The translations under genes and the position numbers were made by a program. The notes beneath the pieces are model-generated. The model made no database searches. It saw nothing but the letters and a program-made list of their open reading frames with translations, and was not told where the DNA came from. Positions 34,066 through 43,052 of a stretch of 64,000 bases of DNA are shown here, one piece after another. The stretch is taken from contig OY782506.1 of assembly GCA_963677755.1 (NCBI GenBank), positions 558,001-622,000 on the forward strand. Direction: 5' to 3'. The stretch's first letter is position 1; each line of letters opens with the position of its first letter. This DNA is from JAIOSF01 sp963677755. GTDB taxonomy: Bacteria > Campylobacterota > Campylobacteria > Campylobacterales > Arcobacteraceae.

Positions 34066-36561
34066 TTAACTATAATTTTTAATCTTTATCTTTTCTATAT
34101 AATCTTTAACTATTCCCTCGTATGTTAAACCCATTGCTACTAGTAACTTTGAAATATATGGCTCATCTCTAAGATTATCAGATATTGTTATCAAAAAACG
34201 CTCAATCTTTTCTGTTAATTTTTGCATATTTTCAAATGTTATAACTTGAACATCTTTATTTGGAGTAGCACTATGTTCACAAACACCTGATTTGTGAATT
34301 ATTAAAGGTGTTATATTGCTTATAGTTCCTCCTGTATATTTTTCATTAAACCATGCATAAGAACCATTAATTTGATTTATATAGCCCTTTGAAATAAGAG
34401 TAGAAGTTGCTTCATTTTTACATTCTATAACAAAGTAGTCTCCGTGATTTGACCATAAATTATCAGGACCCCTACCATATTCATTCTCTGGTCTTTGACT
34501 TATAAACCCTATAAAATAAGCAAGTTTTTTAATTGCTTCTTCATATTTATTTGAAGTCTTTTCTAACCCATATACTAAATTAGACTTTATACTATTAAAT
34601 TCTAAAATTATTCCATTTTTATCAAAATTTTGTTGTTTAATAAAATCAACTATATTTTTGGCTTGAGAACTAGAATTCACAAGTTTAGTATATGTAACAC
34701 CTTTTATTGGTTTTAATATAGCAGAATTCTTTTTAATAGCACTCTTTAATATCTCTTGTGCCTCAATCTCATTTAGAAGATTTGTATATTCTGCTAATAT
34801 TTGTTGTAAATACGATACATAAAAAATATCTAATCCTTCCTTATGTAAACATGCTTGTACCTCAGATACGGCATCTGCATCTTCTCCTATTAATAAACTA
34901 TTGTAGGCTTTCCTCAAATGCACTTCAACTTTATCTATATCATCAATCTCCTGATAAACTAACGTTGAAAGTATTTTTTTACTCGCTTCTATCCATTCAG
35001 AAGTTCTACATAAACAATAATTAACTGCCTCACTTACTCCAGTAATATCTGTATTCTTCATTTGAGTAATTATCTTTTTTGAAAGTTGCATTTGTCTTTT
35101 TGTTGCAGGTGAAAAAATATCTAAAATCTCATTATTATGCATAAGTTTAGCAACTTCTGTTCCTAGTATTAATATGACACAATAATCAATAGATGATCTT
35201 ATTCCTCTTCCCATCCCTTGTTCTAATTTTTGTATTTTATCAATATAAGATATTTTACTCTCTTTTAATGTCTCTTCTTTGTGCTTATCTCTTAAGTTTC
35301 TAGCACTTGGTAATTCATCAATAACAAGTAATCTACATGCATCATTGGGTAAGTCAATACCATCATATTTATTAATGAAAATCACCAAGCCAACATGCTG
35401 GCTCTTTAGTTTTTCTACAATAGCATCTAAAGTATCAGCAGTAATAATATTGTTTGTGTACTTAGTCCATTTTGTAGCTTGTATTTTAGAAGGCACAATT
35501 ACTACAACATTTATATCTTGTGATTTTTCTAATATATATTGTTCTAATTCTTCTCTTTTTAGTTTAGGGTTAATTTCTTGTGGTATTAGAATAAGCCTTT
35601 CTCCAATATTACCTGCTTTTTTTGGAATTATTGGCTTTGAGATACTTTTAGTGTCAACATCAAAGTGACTAATAAGAATACTATTATTTGATAGTGTTGC
35701 CGTCATATAAATTTTTCTTTTAGCATCTGCTAAACTTGGAATCATATTTAAAGGTATTTTATGAGGAATAATCTCTATTCTTCTGTTGGAGATATAACAA
35801 TTACAATATTTAAACGTATTAGCAATCAAGTCATAATGAAATTTTATTTCATTATCTTCCGAATCTTTGTATTTATGTAAAATCTCTAAAACTTGTGAAC
35901 TAAGTTTCTGCCACTCCCAAAATGGTACTTCAATGCTCTTGTCTCCTGAAGTATTTTGACGAATATCAATATGATATGCTTCATTTTGATAACTTAATGC
36001 AGTAGAAAATAAACTAAAGATTTCCTTATATGCATCGGTGTTCTTCCTTTCTATAGATAGTGTAAATTGTTTTTCTACTATTGCTATGGAAGCATGAGCA
36101 TCATCAATTATAAAACTTCCTACATCTATCTTCTTTGTACCAACACCAAATTTACTTAAACCATTTACTACTTTATATATATTTGTTACTAAAATAGATT
36201 TTCCACTTAAAAAATCATAATTATTATAATCAGTTGTAACAGATATACCTAAGTTTTCTGCTTCTTTAATGACTTGATTCGTTAAAAAAATATCAGGAGT
36301 TATGAAAATAGCAGGACCTTTATTTTCTTCTAAACAAGTTTGTAATATTAAAAGTCCTACTACAGTTTTACCACTACCTGTATTTAATTTTAAAACCAAA
36401 TCTTTTTCGTCTCGTCTCTCAAACCACTTTTCCCAAACTTCACCTTGAATATCTCTTGGATATTCATATTTCTGAGCACGATTTAAAGACATAAAGATAT
36501 CTCTTGGTGTCTTAACGGTAGCCTCTTCTTCTAAAAAATCTAAATTTGATAAATCAAACAT
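34066..36561 (-). CDS. SF2 helicase-nuclease fusion, putative defence protein
   Basis: An 831-aa protein with a superfamily 2 helicase core: Walker A L59-NTGSGKT66, DEAD-like box D153-D-A-H156, the TAT motif (YMTATLS), motif V (INKYDGIDLP) and motif VI (EQGMGRGIRS) in the style of XPD/DinG-type helicases, though no Fe-S cysteine set was seen. The C-terminus carries a PD-(D/E)XK nuclease site, D700 (GRGPDNLW) with E713-C-K715 (YFVIECKNE). Helicase and nuclease in one chain suggest DNA degradation, as in anti-phage systems; the family is not recognised. It is transcribed alone, leftward. Confidence 0.85.
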   Translation of the reverse strand: MFDLSNLDFLEEEATVKTPRDIFMSLNRAQKYEYPRDIQGEVWEKWFERRDEKDLVLKLNTGSGKTVVGLLILQTCLEENKGPAIFITPDIFLTNQVIKEAENLGISVTTDYNNYDFLSGKSILVTNIYKVVNGLSKFGVGTKKIDVGSFIIDDAHASIAIVEKQFTLSIERKNTDAYKEIFSLFSTALSYQNEAYHIDIRQNTSGDKSIEVPFWEWQKLSSQVLEILHKYKDSEDNEIKFHYDLIANTFKYCNCYISNRRIEIIPHKIPLNMIPSLADAKRKIYMTATLSNNSILISHFDVDTKSISKPIIPKKAGNIGERLILIPQEINPKLKREELEQYILEKSQDINVVVIVPSKIQATKWTKYTNNIITADTLDAIVEKLKSQHVGLVIFINKYDGIDLPNDACRLLVIDELPSARNLRDKHKEETLKESKISYIDKIQKLEQGMGRGIRSSIDYCVILILGTEVAKLMHNNEILDIFSPATKRQMQLSKKIITQMKNTDITGVSEAVNYCLCRTSEWIEASKKILSTLVYQEIDDIDKVEVHLRKAYNSLLIGEDADAVSEVQACLHKEGLDIFYVSYLQQILAEYTNLLNEIEAQEILKSAIKKNSAILKPIKGVTYTKLVNSSSQAKNIVDFIKQQNFDKNGIILEFNSIKSNLVYGLEKTSNKYEEAIKKLAYFIGFISQRPENEYGRGPDNLWSNHGDYFVIECKNEATSTLISKGYINQINGSYAWFNEKYTGGTISNITPLIIHKSGVCEHSATPNKDVQVITFENMQKLTEKIERFLITISDNLRDEPYISKLLVAMGLTYEGIVKDYIEKIKIKNYS

Positions 36562-37193
36562 TATGTTCCTTTATATAATACATTTGTTATTACTTTTCTT
36601 CCCTCTATTCTGCGCGATATCAATCTAATATCAGGTGTATTTGATACTACTGTTCTTTACATGCAAAGATACTCTTGATAATATGCCTTTATTATACCAA
36701 ATAAATATCATAAGAAAGTCACATAATTTAAGTTTATATAAAGTTTAGTATTTATTATATAGTTATTATGTTGTAAGTATCAACAGCTATTTCTTGTATA
36801 ACTTGGCAATTTGGCACTTGTGAGTCATTTTTTAATTTAACTAGTGCTCCATACATAATAACAATGGTTCTGCCGTAACCAGGCATATTTTTAATTATTA
36901 TTTTATTTTCTTCAAGTATGAACTAATTGTAGCATTTTTAATTGAAAATGACACCATCTGAGCTGTTTTAGCACTTTATGAACACGAAAGTGATCTATAT
37001 TACTTAGAATACATAAAGCGATTATTTAGACTTTTTTACTTTAATCAATTTTAGGGAATAAAACATGTATAAAAATGATAGATTAAGTTGTGCTAATTTA
37101 TTAAATGGATTTGGTTACAATATAATTACATTGTTCTTTATATCTTATTTAGTTAAGTATTGATTAAGCTTTAATTGATAAAATTTGAGTATA
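36562..37193. other. Gene-poor AT-rich stretch with short degenerate frames
   Basis: No convincing gene in 630 bp. A leftward 43-codon frame (36765-36886, MPGYGRTIVIMYGALVKL...) lacks a ribosome site. A rightward frame at about 36910-37050 is broken by one TGA (ELIVAFLIENDT, stop, AVLALYEHESDLYYLEYIKR), suggesting a decayed gene. A 32-codon ATG frame at 37065-37163 follows an AGGGAAT and is hydrophobic at its end. Confidence 0.35.
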
Positions 37194-37227
37194 AAAAAAG
37201 GGATGGTCCAGCTAATCCATCCCTTTG
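37194..37227 (-). terminator. Terminator of the RHH/Cys-rich gene pair
   Basis: On the minus strand, AAAGGGATGG-loop-CCATCCC followed by a run of seven T forms a strong Rho-independent terminator about 30 nt past the 91-aa gene. Confidence 0.75.
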
Positions 37228-37255
37228 AATCAAGTAAGTATTTTTTATTAAAAGT

Positions 37256-37531
37256 TTATGTACTTTTTCTTCTAACGAGCATAAGAGCACATTTTGTGTC
37301 TCTTCTGCAAAAAACGGCATAAACACTACCCATATCATATGTCTTACAATTTTTATACTCAGGATGAAATCTGTGAGTATGCACTCTATTAAAATTGTGT
37401 AACACTGAACAATTTTTTTCAGCAGACCGTATAATCTTATACATTATCCTATCTCTGCCACCGCGTTTTATCATCCAGACTAGTGTATCTACTGATTCAC
37501 TGTCTAACTCATGTACTTTTTGCTTTTCCAT
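37256..37531 (-). CDS. Small basic Cys/His-containing protein of unknown function
   Basis: A 91-aa basic protein with several Cys and His (SAEKNCSVLHNFNRVHTHRFHP, then YKNCKTY, FCRRDTKCALM), consistent with metal or nucleic-acid binding but without a recognisable domain. ATGGAGAACC before the ATG is a good ribosome site. It lies 92 bp downstream of the ribbon-helix-helix gene in the same direction and is followed by a strong terminator, so the two form a small operon. Higher Arg content and less A/T-biased codons than its neighbours hint at a different origin. Confidence 0.6.
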   Translation of the reverse strand: MEKQKVHELDSESVDTLVWMIKRGGRDRIMYKIIRSAEKNCSVLHNFNRVHTHRFHPEYKNCKTYDMGSVYAVFCRRDTKCALMLVRRKST

Positions 37532-37623
37532 GATGGTTCTCCATTATCGATACGACTTTCATAATTTTCTCCTTTATGAAAATAATGGTTTTATTGGTAT
37601 GAACATTATCAGGGACCAAAGTA

Positions 37624-37893
37624 TTATACTTTTGCCATGGTCTCTATTTTGTCAAAATCTGTTATGCTATCTACTTTACCACTATTAAATGCTCTAACAT
37701 TTTTATCCAATACTGCTTTGTTTTTAAAATATAACTCTAAAGCTTCTTCTACTAAATCACTTTTTGTCATACTTGCTTTTTTTGATAGTCTATCTAATCT
37801 TTGACTACCTCTTTTAGAAATCGATAAACCAACTTTAACTCTTTCGCCTTTAGCCGGTCTACCCCTACCTCGAATTTCCATATTTTTCTTCAT
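37624..37893 (-). CDS. Ribbon-helix-helix DNA-binding protein
   Basis: An 89-aa protein with an N-terminal basic patch (RGRGRPAKGERVK) followed by a ribbon-helix-helix fold (VGLSISKRGSQRLDRLSKKASMTKSDLVEEALELYF is the region; strand at about 20-25, helices 28-39 and 45-58). CopG/Arc-type proteins act as plasmid copy, partition or antitoxin repressors. AAGGGAGTAC precedes the ATG. An 8-bp inverted repeat (ATATATTG...CAATATAT) about 110 bp upstream may be its operator. Toxin-antitoxin pairing with the 91-aa protein is possible but not supported by a known toxin motif. Confidence 0.8.
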   Translation of the reverse strand: MKKNMEIRGRGRPAKGERVKVGLSISKRGSQRLDRLSKKASMTKSDLVEEALELYFKNKAVLDKNVRAFNSGKVDSITDFDKIETMAKV

Positions 37894-38003
37894 GCTGTAC
37901 TCCCTTTTTTATATGCTCGGACCATGAACATAACAGTATAATACCTAAATTGAATATTTTTGTCAAGACAAAAATAATTGACTACAAACTATGATTTAAA
38001 GCA

Positions 38004-38027
38004 TATATTGGAGTATATCAATATATA
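38004..38027. promoter_or_regulatory. Inverted repeat upstream of the RHH gene
   Basis: ATATATTG and CAATATAT separated by 8 bp, 111 bp upstream of the RHH start, in the divergent region to the 61-aa gene. It is a candidate operator; AT-richness weakens the case. Nothing else is seen in 37894-38190. Confidence 0.3.
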
Positions 38028-38190
38028 ATTTATATTAATTTAAGTGTTTGTTTATTTTGTTTTACATAGTGTCTCTTCTAATTTATAATGATAATTCTTC
38101 TACTATAAAGGATATACAATTGATACTTATAAATACAATTTTGATTATATTTTGCTATAATACATTATAAATGTACTTGTAAGGAAAACT

Positions 38191-38376
38191 ATGAAATTTA
38201 CATATATCAATTTTTTAATGTTTGTATTCCCTGGTGCGTATCTTATATTTTATTTTTCAAATGCAGAAGAATTAACTTGTGGACTAATAATGTTATTTGG
38301 TGGAATGTGGTTAAACTATTTAGATAAAAATAAACATAGACCAGAGGTAATGGATTTTATTAGAAAATACATCTAA
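38191..38376 (+). CDS. Small membrane protein near the island right end
   Basis: A 61-aa protein with two closely spaced hydrophobic stretches (YINFLMFVFPGAYLIFYF at 4-21 and LTCGLIMLFGGMWLNYL at 29-45) and a basic tail. AAGGAAAAC precedes the ATG. It is followed after 45 nt by another tiny membrane ORF. No family recognised. Confidence 0.55.
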   Translation: MKFTYINFLMFVFPGAYLIFYFSNAEELTCGLIMLFGGMWLNYLDKNKHRPEVMDFIRKYI

Positions 38377-38421
38377 CTGATTTTATATTTAATTTATACT
38401 AGATTTTTAAAAGGAGTAGCA

Positions 38422-38514
38422 ATGGAGTTAATGATTGCAATAGGCTTTTTTGGTGCACTTGTAGCAATAAGCTTGCATAAAAGACAAGAAAAAGAAAAAA
38501 GCATTATAAAGTAA
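38422..38514 (+). CDS. 30-aa membrane microprotein
   Basis: The ATG follows AAAAGGAGTAGCA, an excellent ribosome site. The frame encodes one hydrophobic helix (LMIAIGFFGALVAISL) and a strongly basic tail ending SIIK. A hairpin (AACTAC...GTAGTT) follows at 38516-38537. It is supported mainly by its ribosome site and amphipathic layout. Confidence 0.5.
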   Translation: MELMIAIGFFGALVAISLHKRQEKEKSIIK

Positions 38515-38604
38515 AAACTACATGAATTTTGTAGTTAATATCGAATTTTCACAGTTAAGTTATTTACTATGAAAAAGTATCTATTTATAGGTTGTTTCTC
38601 TTAT

Positions 38605-38630
38605 GTTAATTTCAGAGTATTATCTTAGAA
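38605..38630 (-). repeat. Right terminal inverted repeat of the island
   Basis: Read on the minus strand: TTCTAAG, a 12-bp spacer, then AATTAAC, mirroring the left end. The next six bases (CACGAC, 38631-38636) precede native comM. Confidence 0.7.
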
Positions 38631-38636
38631 CACGAC

Positions 38637-40007
38637 TCAAAAGAGCGAATAAAATCATCACTTCTTACAAATGATTTTAAATTTCCACCTAAAAGAATCA
38701 CAATTAACCTTTCCCCATCAGAAATTGCAAAAAAAGGAAGCCATATTGATTTATCTATTGCTTTACTAATAGCTCTACAAGAGAGTAAAATAAATTTAAA
38801 AGACTTTTATGTATTTGGTGAGTTGGGACTTGATGGAAAACTAAAAGATACAAAGTCAATTTTTGTACTTATATTATCACTTGTACGACAAGGGAAAATC
38901 ACAAATGTACTAATACCAAAAGAATCTGTACCTAAAATATCAATGATACCAAATATAAATATCTATTGTGTAGAAACCTTAGCAGATGCGATACTTTTTT
39001 TTCAATCACAAGATAAACAGAACTATAAAGTAAAGAATCAGACTTTTGACTATAAGTATATAAATATCAATAACAAAAACTATTTTTATCAAAATGATTA
39101 TAAAGTAGATTTCAAAGATGTGAAGGGTCAAAAAATAGCAAAAAGAGCAGCACTATTAAGTGCAGCAGGTGGACATAATATTATTTTTGAGGGAAGTCCA
39201 GGATGTGGAAAAAGTATGATTGCTAAAAGATTACAATATATCACATCACCAATGGAACTCGAAGAGATATTAGATATTGCAAAAATGGAATCTTTGCAAT
39301 TAAAACAACCAACTTTTGCCCCTCAAAGAACTTTTATATCCCCACATCATAGTTCAACAAAGGCTTCAATTGTTGGTGGAACACAAATAGGAGAAGTTGC
39401 TTTATCAAATCATGGAATACTTTTTTTTGATGAGTTACCACATTATGATAAGAATGTTTTAGAAGCTATGAGAGAGCCTCTAGAAGATTATGAAATATCT
39501 ATTTCAAGAGTCAATAGTAAAGTAAAATACCCTACCAAATTTTTATTTGTATCTGCAATGAATCCTTGTCCCTGTGGAAATCTTCTTTCTCAAACAAAAC
39601 TATGTAGATGTAATGATGTTGAGATACAAAGATATAAAAATAAAATATCCGATCCTTTTTTAGATAGGATTGATTTGTATATAGTTATGAATGAAGTAAC
39701 AAAAGAAGATAAATCAGATATAACTTCACAACAACTTCATAATTTTGTCATAGATGTATTTAAAAAACAAAAGCTTCGTGGGCAAGTTGAACTCAATGGA
39801 AAACTTAATGATGAGGATATAAAAAAATATTGTATTTTAACACAGGAAGCTCAAAATATTTTAGATCTTTCTATCCAAAAATTTGCTTTATCTTTTCGTG
39901 CAATAAATAAAGTACTCAAAGTATCAAGAACAATTGCTGATTTAGATAATAGTGATACAATTAATCAACAACATATTATGGAAGCTTTAAGTTATAGGAA
40001 AAGGTAG
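38637..40007 (+). pseudogene. comM: comM, 3' fragment (456 codons)
   Basis: The frame continues native ComM from SKERIKSSLLTNDFKFPPKR onward. It includes the AAA+ ATPase with Walker A EGSPGCGKS, Walker B ILFFDELPH, and the CPCGN-x-x cysteine region (NPCPCGNLL, then LCRCND) and ends with the C-terminal Mg-chelatase lid. The first possible in-frame start is a TTG at 38823, so any product would lack the N-terminal domain. With the 42 codons at 15352 the protein would be about 498 aa, a normal ComM length. No other frameshift or stop was seen, so disruption is recent and reversible. Confidence 0.95.
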
Positions 40008-40008
40008 T

Positions 40009-40773
40009 TTACTGTTTTTCCCATGCCATATTAAAAGAGGTTTTTTCATAATACATTGTTTTACAAAGTTCAGTTAAGCCAGCTTTTTTAAGTATATATT
40101 TCACTTTTTTAGGCCACGATTCTCTATAGTTAAAAGAGTTGTTTTTCCCTCCTATTTTTGAGGCAAATTCAAGATTTGTTTCTAGTGTAAAAAGAGTATT
40201 AATACCCTCTTTGGCTACTTTTTTATTTAGCCATTGTTTTGTTTCTCTAAAGGGTGCATATTTATGATTTTTATTTAACCATTTTGTTAAAAAATCATTA
40301 ACAGATTGTAGTTTTGCTTTTTTAAATTCTTGTGGATTGTATTTGAAAAATTCTAACTTTGTAGTTCTTCCTGCAATCTCTTTTGGTCTATAGTCTTTTT
40401 TTAAACTTTTTGGTCGTTTTTTCCACACAAGTTCTTGACATTGTTGTTGCTCTTTTGGATCAAACAATGTTTTTCTGTTTTTATCTGTTTTACAATATGG
40501 AAGAGTAAGTGGTGGGAGTTGTATGTCGTTTTTATTTGCTCCTAAACTTAAGATATTTCCAGTAATTTGTGAAACATACCCACTTCCATATCCAGATTCT
40601 AGTCCTGCAATAGCAAGTATCGCAGCTGGTGGAGTATTGTGTTTAATTGAAAGTTGTATCACATCATTGGTAATTGAAGAATAGAAATTTTCGACATTTT
40701 TAAATTCTCTATACTTGAATTTGTTTGCTTGTGATAGGGTTAGGAGTAGGGTTAGTATTAGTAGGTGTTTCAT
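40009..40773 (-). CDS. Bax-like glucosaminidase
   Basis: A 254-aa exported protein from the ATG at 40773; a longer frame from 40836 exists, but its extra 21 residues would mask a clear signal peptide (MKHLLILTLLLTLSQA). The mature part has the Bax/FlgJ-type glucosaminidase pattern PPAAILAIAGLESGYGSGY with the likely catalytic Glu in LESG. It would cleave peptidoglycan glycan strands in the periplasm. It is convergent with comM (1-nt gap). Confidence 0.85.
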   Translation of the reverse strand: MKHLLILTLLLTLSQANKFKYREFKNVENFYSSITNDVIQLSIKHNTPPAAILAIAGLESGYGSGYVSQITGNILSLGANKNDIQLPPLTLPYCKTDKNRKTLFDPKEQQQCQELVWKKRPKSLKKDYRPKEIAGRTTKLEFFKYNPQEFKKAKLQSVNDFLTKWLNKNHKYAPFRETKQWLNKKVAKEGINTLFTLETNLEFASKIGGKNNSFNYRESWPKKVKYILKKAGLTELCKTMYYEKTSFNMAWEKQ

Positions 40774-40844
40774 AGATAGTTTATTAAGCGTAAAATTGAA
40801 TTTTATTAGATTTGATTTGTAGTTGCCAAACGGCAAAAGGAACG

Positions 40845-40933
40845 GAGATTTATGGTTCGTGTTTCACACAAACACATAAATCTCGTTAATTCCTAAAAAT
40901 GACACGCAGGTGTCATTTTTTTACGGAATTAAC
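40845..40933. terminator. Compound hairpin region ending the str operon
   Basis: Three nested dyads lie between the Bax-like gene and fusA: GAGATTTATG / CATAAATCTC (40845-40884), GTTAATTCC / GGAATTAAC (40885-40933), and inside the latter AAATGACAC-GCAG-GTGTCATTTTTT (40898-40920), a classic Rho-independent terminator for fusA. The outer dyad overlaps the fusA stop codon. Confidence 0.7.
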
Positions 40934-43043
40934 CATTTCTCTTTTTCATAATCTCATCAGCAACATTTTTAGGAACTTCCATATATTGATCAAAAATCAT
41001 AGAATATGTAGCTCTACCTTGTGACATAGATCTAAGGTCAGTTGAGTATCCGAACATCTCAGCAAGTGGAACTAAAGCAACTACAAGTTTAACACCAGCT
41101 CTATCATCCATAGATTGAACTAATCCTCTTCTTTTATTACAATCTCCAATTACATCACCCATATAATCTTCAGGTGTTTCAATCTCAACTCTCATCATAG
41201 GTTCTAGAATACAAGCGTTTGCAGCACCTTGTCTACATCCAGCTTTAAATCCCATAGAAGCAGCAAGTTTAAATGCCATTTCAGATGAATCAACATCATG
41301 GTAAGAACCATCATAACAAGTAACTCTAATATCAACTAGTGGATAACCAGCAAGTACCCCACCTAACATTGTTTCTTTACAACCTTTTTCAACAGCAGGA
41401 ATATACTCTTTTGGAATAGCTCCACCTTTGATCTCATTAACAAACTCAAAACCTTCTTCGTTTGTTTCTTCAGCAGTCATAGGCTCAATTTTAAGATAAA
41501 CATGTCCGTATTGACCTTTACCACCAGATTGTTTAGCATATTTGTACTCTTGATCAACTGCATTTTTGATAGTTTCTCTATAAGCAACTTGTGGAGCACC
41601 AACTTCAGCTTCAACTGCAAATTCTCTTTTCATTCTATCTACAAGAATTTCAAGGTGTAACTCACCCATTCCTGAAATAATAGTTTGTCCAGATTCTTCA
41701 TCAGTTTCAACTCTAAATGATGGATCTTCTTGAGCTAGTTTTCCTAAAGCATTACCCATTTTTTCTTGGTCAGCTTTTGTTTTTGGCTCAACTGCAACAG
41801 AGATAACTGGCTCTGGGAAATCCATTCTTTCTAGAATTACAGGATCTTTTTCACTTGCAAGTGTATCTCCAGTGATTGTTGTTTTAAGACCAACAACAGC
41901 ACCAATCTCACCAGCATATAATTGAGAAACTTCTTCTCTATTATTTGAATGCATTTTAAGAAGTCTACCGATTCTCTCTTTTTTCATTTTTGTAGAGTTA
42001 AGTACATAAGTACCTGATTCTAAGATACCTCTGTATATTCTAGTAAATGTAAGTTGACCAACAAATGGATCTGTCATAATTTTAAAAGCAAGTCCAGCAA
42101 CTTCACCATCATCTGTAGATGGAACAATTACAGGTTCACCCTCTTGAGTTTCACCTTTGATATCCTCAACTTCAAGTGGAGATGGCATATACATAGCAAC
42201 AGCATCAAGTAAAGTTTGAACACCTTTGTTTTTAAATGCAGTACCACAAGTCATAGGTGTAAGTTTCATTGCTAAACAACCAGCTTTAAGACCAGCTACA
42301 ATTTCCTCTTCACTTAATTCACCCTCTTCAAAGTATTTTTCCATTAACTCATCTGAAGATTCAGCAGCAGCTTCAACCATTTTTTCTCTATACTCTTCAG
42401 CCATCTCTTGTAGATCTGCTGGAATATCTTCTACATGGTAGCTAGAACCCATAGCAGCATCTTCATCCCAAACAATAGCTTTCATTTGCACTAAATCAAC
42501 TACACCTTGGAAGTTTTCTTCAGCACCAATAGGTATTTGAATAGGTATAGCATTTGATTTTAATCTCTCATTTACTTGTTGTTCAACCATGAAGAAATCA
42601 GCACCTGTTCTATCCATTTTATTAACGAATATCATTCTTGGTACTCTATATTTATTTGCTTGTCTCCAAACTGTTTCAGATTGTGGTTGAACCCCACCAA
42701 CTGAACAGAATACAGCAACAGCTCCATCAAGAACCCTCATAGATCTCTCAACTTCAATAGTAAAGTCAACGTGACCCGGAGTGTCAATAATGTTTATTTG
42801 TAGTTGGTTGTTGTCTTTTGGGTGGTTCCAGTGACAAGTTGTAGCAGCAGAAGTAATTGTAATACCTCTTTCTTGCTCTTGTTCCATCCAGTCCATAGTT
42901 GCAGCACCATCATGTACCTCACCAATTTTGTGAGATACACCTGTATAGAATAAAATTCTTTCAGTAGTTGTTGTTTTACCAGCATCAATGTGTGCTGCAA
43001 TACCAATATTTCTAACTCTGTTAAGTGGTGTTTTTCTTGCCAT
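40929..43043 (-). CDS. fusA: Elongation factor G
   Basis: A 704-aa translational GTPase that drives ribosomal translocation. G motifs are visible: AHIDAGKTTTTER (G1), DTPGH (G3) and NKMD (G4). Domains II-V follow, including the IKGGAIPKEYIPAV segment. It is last in the rpsL-rpsG-fusA str operon, 9 nt after rpsG, and ends in a terminator. Length is typical. Confidence 0.99.
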   Translation of the reverse strand: MARKTPLNRVRNIGIAAHIDAGKTTTTERILFYTGVSHKIGEVHDGAATMDWMEQEQERGITITSAATTCHWNHPKDNNQLQINIIDTPGHVDFTIEVERSMRVLDGAVAVFCSVGGVQPQSETVWRQANKYRVPRMIFVNKMDRTGADFFMVEQQVNERLKSNAIPIQIPIGAEENFQGVVDLVQMKAIVWDEDAAMGSSYHVEDIPADLQEMAEEYREKMVEAAAESSDELMEKYFEEGELSEEEIVAGLKAGCLAMKLTPMTCGTAFKNKGVQTLLDAVAMYMPSPLEVEDIKGETQEGEPVIVPSTDDGEVAGLAFKIMTDPFVGQLTFTRIYRGILESGTYVLNSTKMKKERIGRLLKMHSNNREEVSQLYAGEIGAVVGLKTTITGDTLASEKDPVILERMDFPEPVISVAVEPKTKADQEKMGNALGKLAQEDPSFRVETDEESGQTIISGMGELHLEILVDRMKREFAVEAEVGAPQVAYRETIKNAVDQEYKYAKQSGGKGQYGHVYLKIEPMTAEETNEEGFEFVNEIKGGAIPKEYIPAVEKGCKETMLGGVLAGYPLVDIRVTCYDGSYHDVDSSEMAFKLAASMGFKAGCRQGAANACILEPMMRVEIETPEDYMGDVIGDCNKRRGLVQSMDDRAGVKLVVALVPLAEMFGYSTDLRSMSQGRATYSMIFDQYMEVPKNVADEIMKKRNG

Positions 43044-43052
43044 TTTAATTTC

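Larger units (their letters stand above)
15478..38636. mobile_element. Three-recombinase genomic island inserted in comM
   Basis: About 23.2 kb of foreign DNA splits comM. Removing 15478-38636 fuses GCAATTCAAGAA to TCAAAAGAGCG and restores the ComM sequence AIQESKERIKS without any frame change. The element ends are TTCTAAG (15478) and its inverted copy CTTAGAA (38630). The flanking hexamers CAAGAA (15472-15477) and CACGAC (38631-38636) match at four of six positions, as expected when one comes from the target and one was carried in by the element. The left end encodes two tyrosine recombinases and a small partner. Cargo includes restriction-modification, helicase-nuclease, DNase, regulators and an IS256-type IS. 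No conjugation or phage structural genes are present, so it is a transposon-like or mobilised island rather than an ICE or prophage. Confidence 0.93.

Noticed and set aside
36765..36886. Leftward 43-codon ORF
   Set aside because: No ribosome binding site, no recognisable domain, and a stop codon shortly upstream; listed only as part of a gene-poor stretch.
15478..38636. Prophage or integrative conjugative element
   Set aside because: No capsid, tail, terminase, relaxase, coupling protein or type IV secretion gene is present; the CI-like repressor alone does not make a prophage.
38823..40007. Independent AAA+ ATPase gene starting at the TTG 38823
   Set aside because: The frame is the interrupted comM; 62 native codons upstream of this TTG are intact back to the island edge, so it is a fragment.
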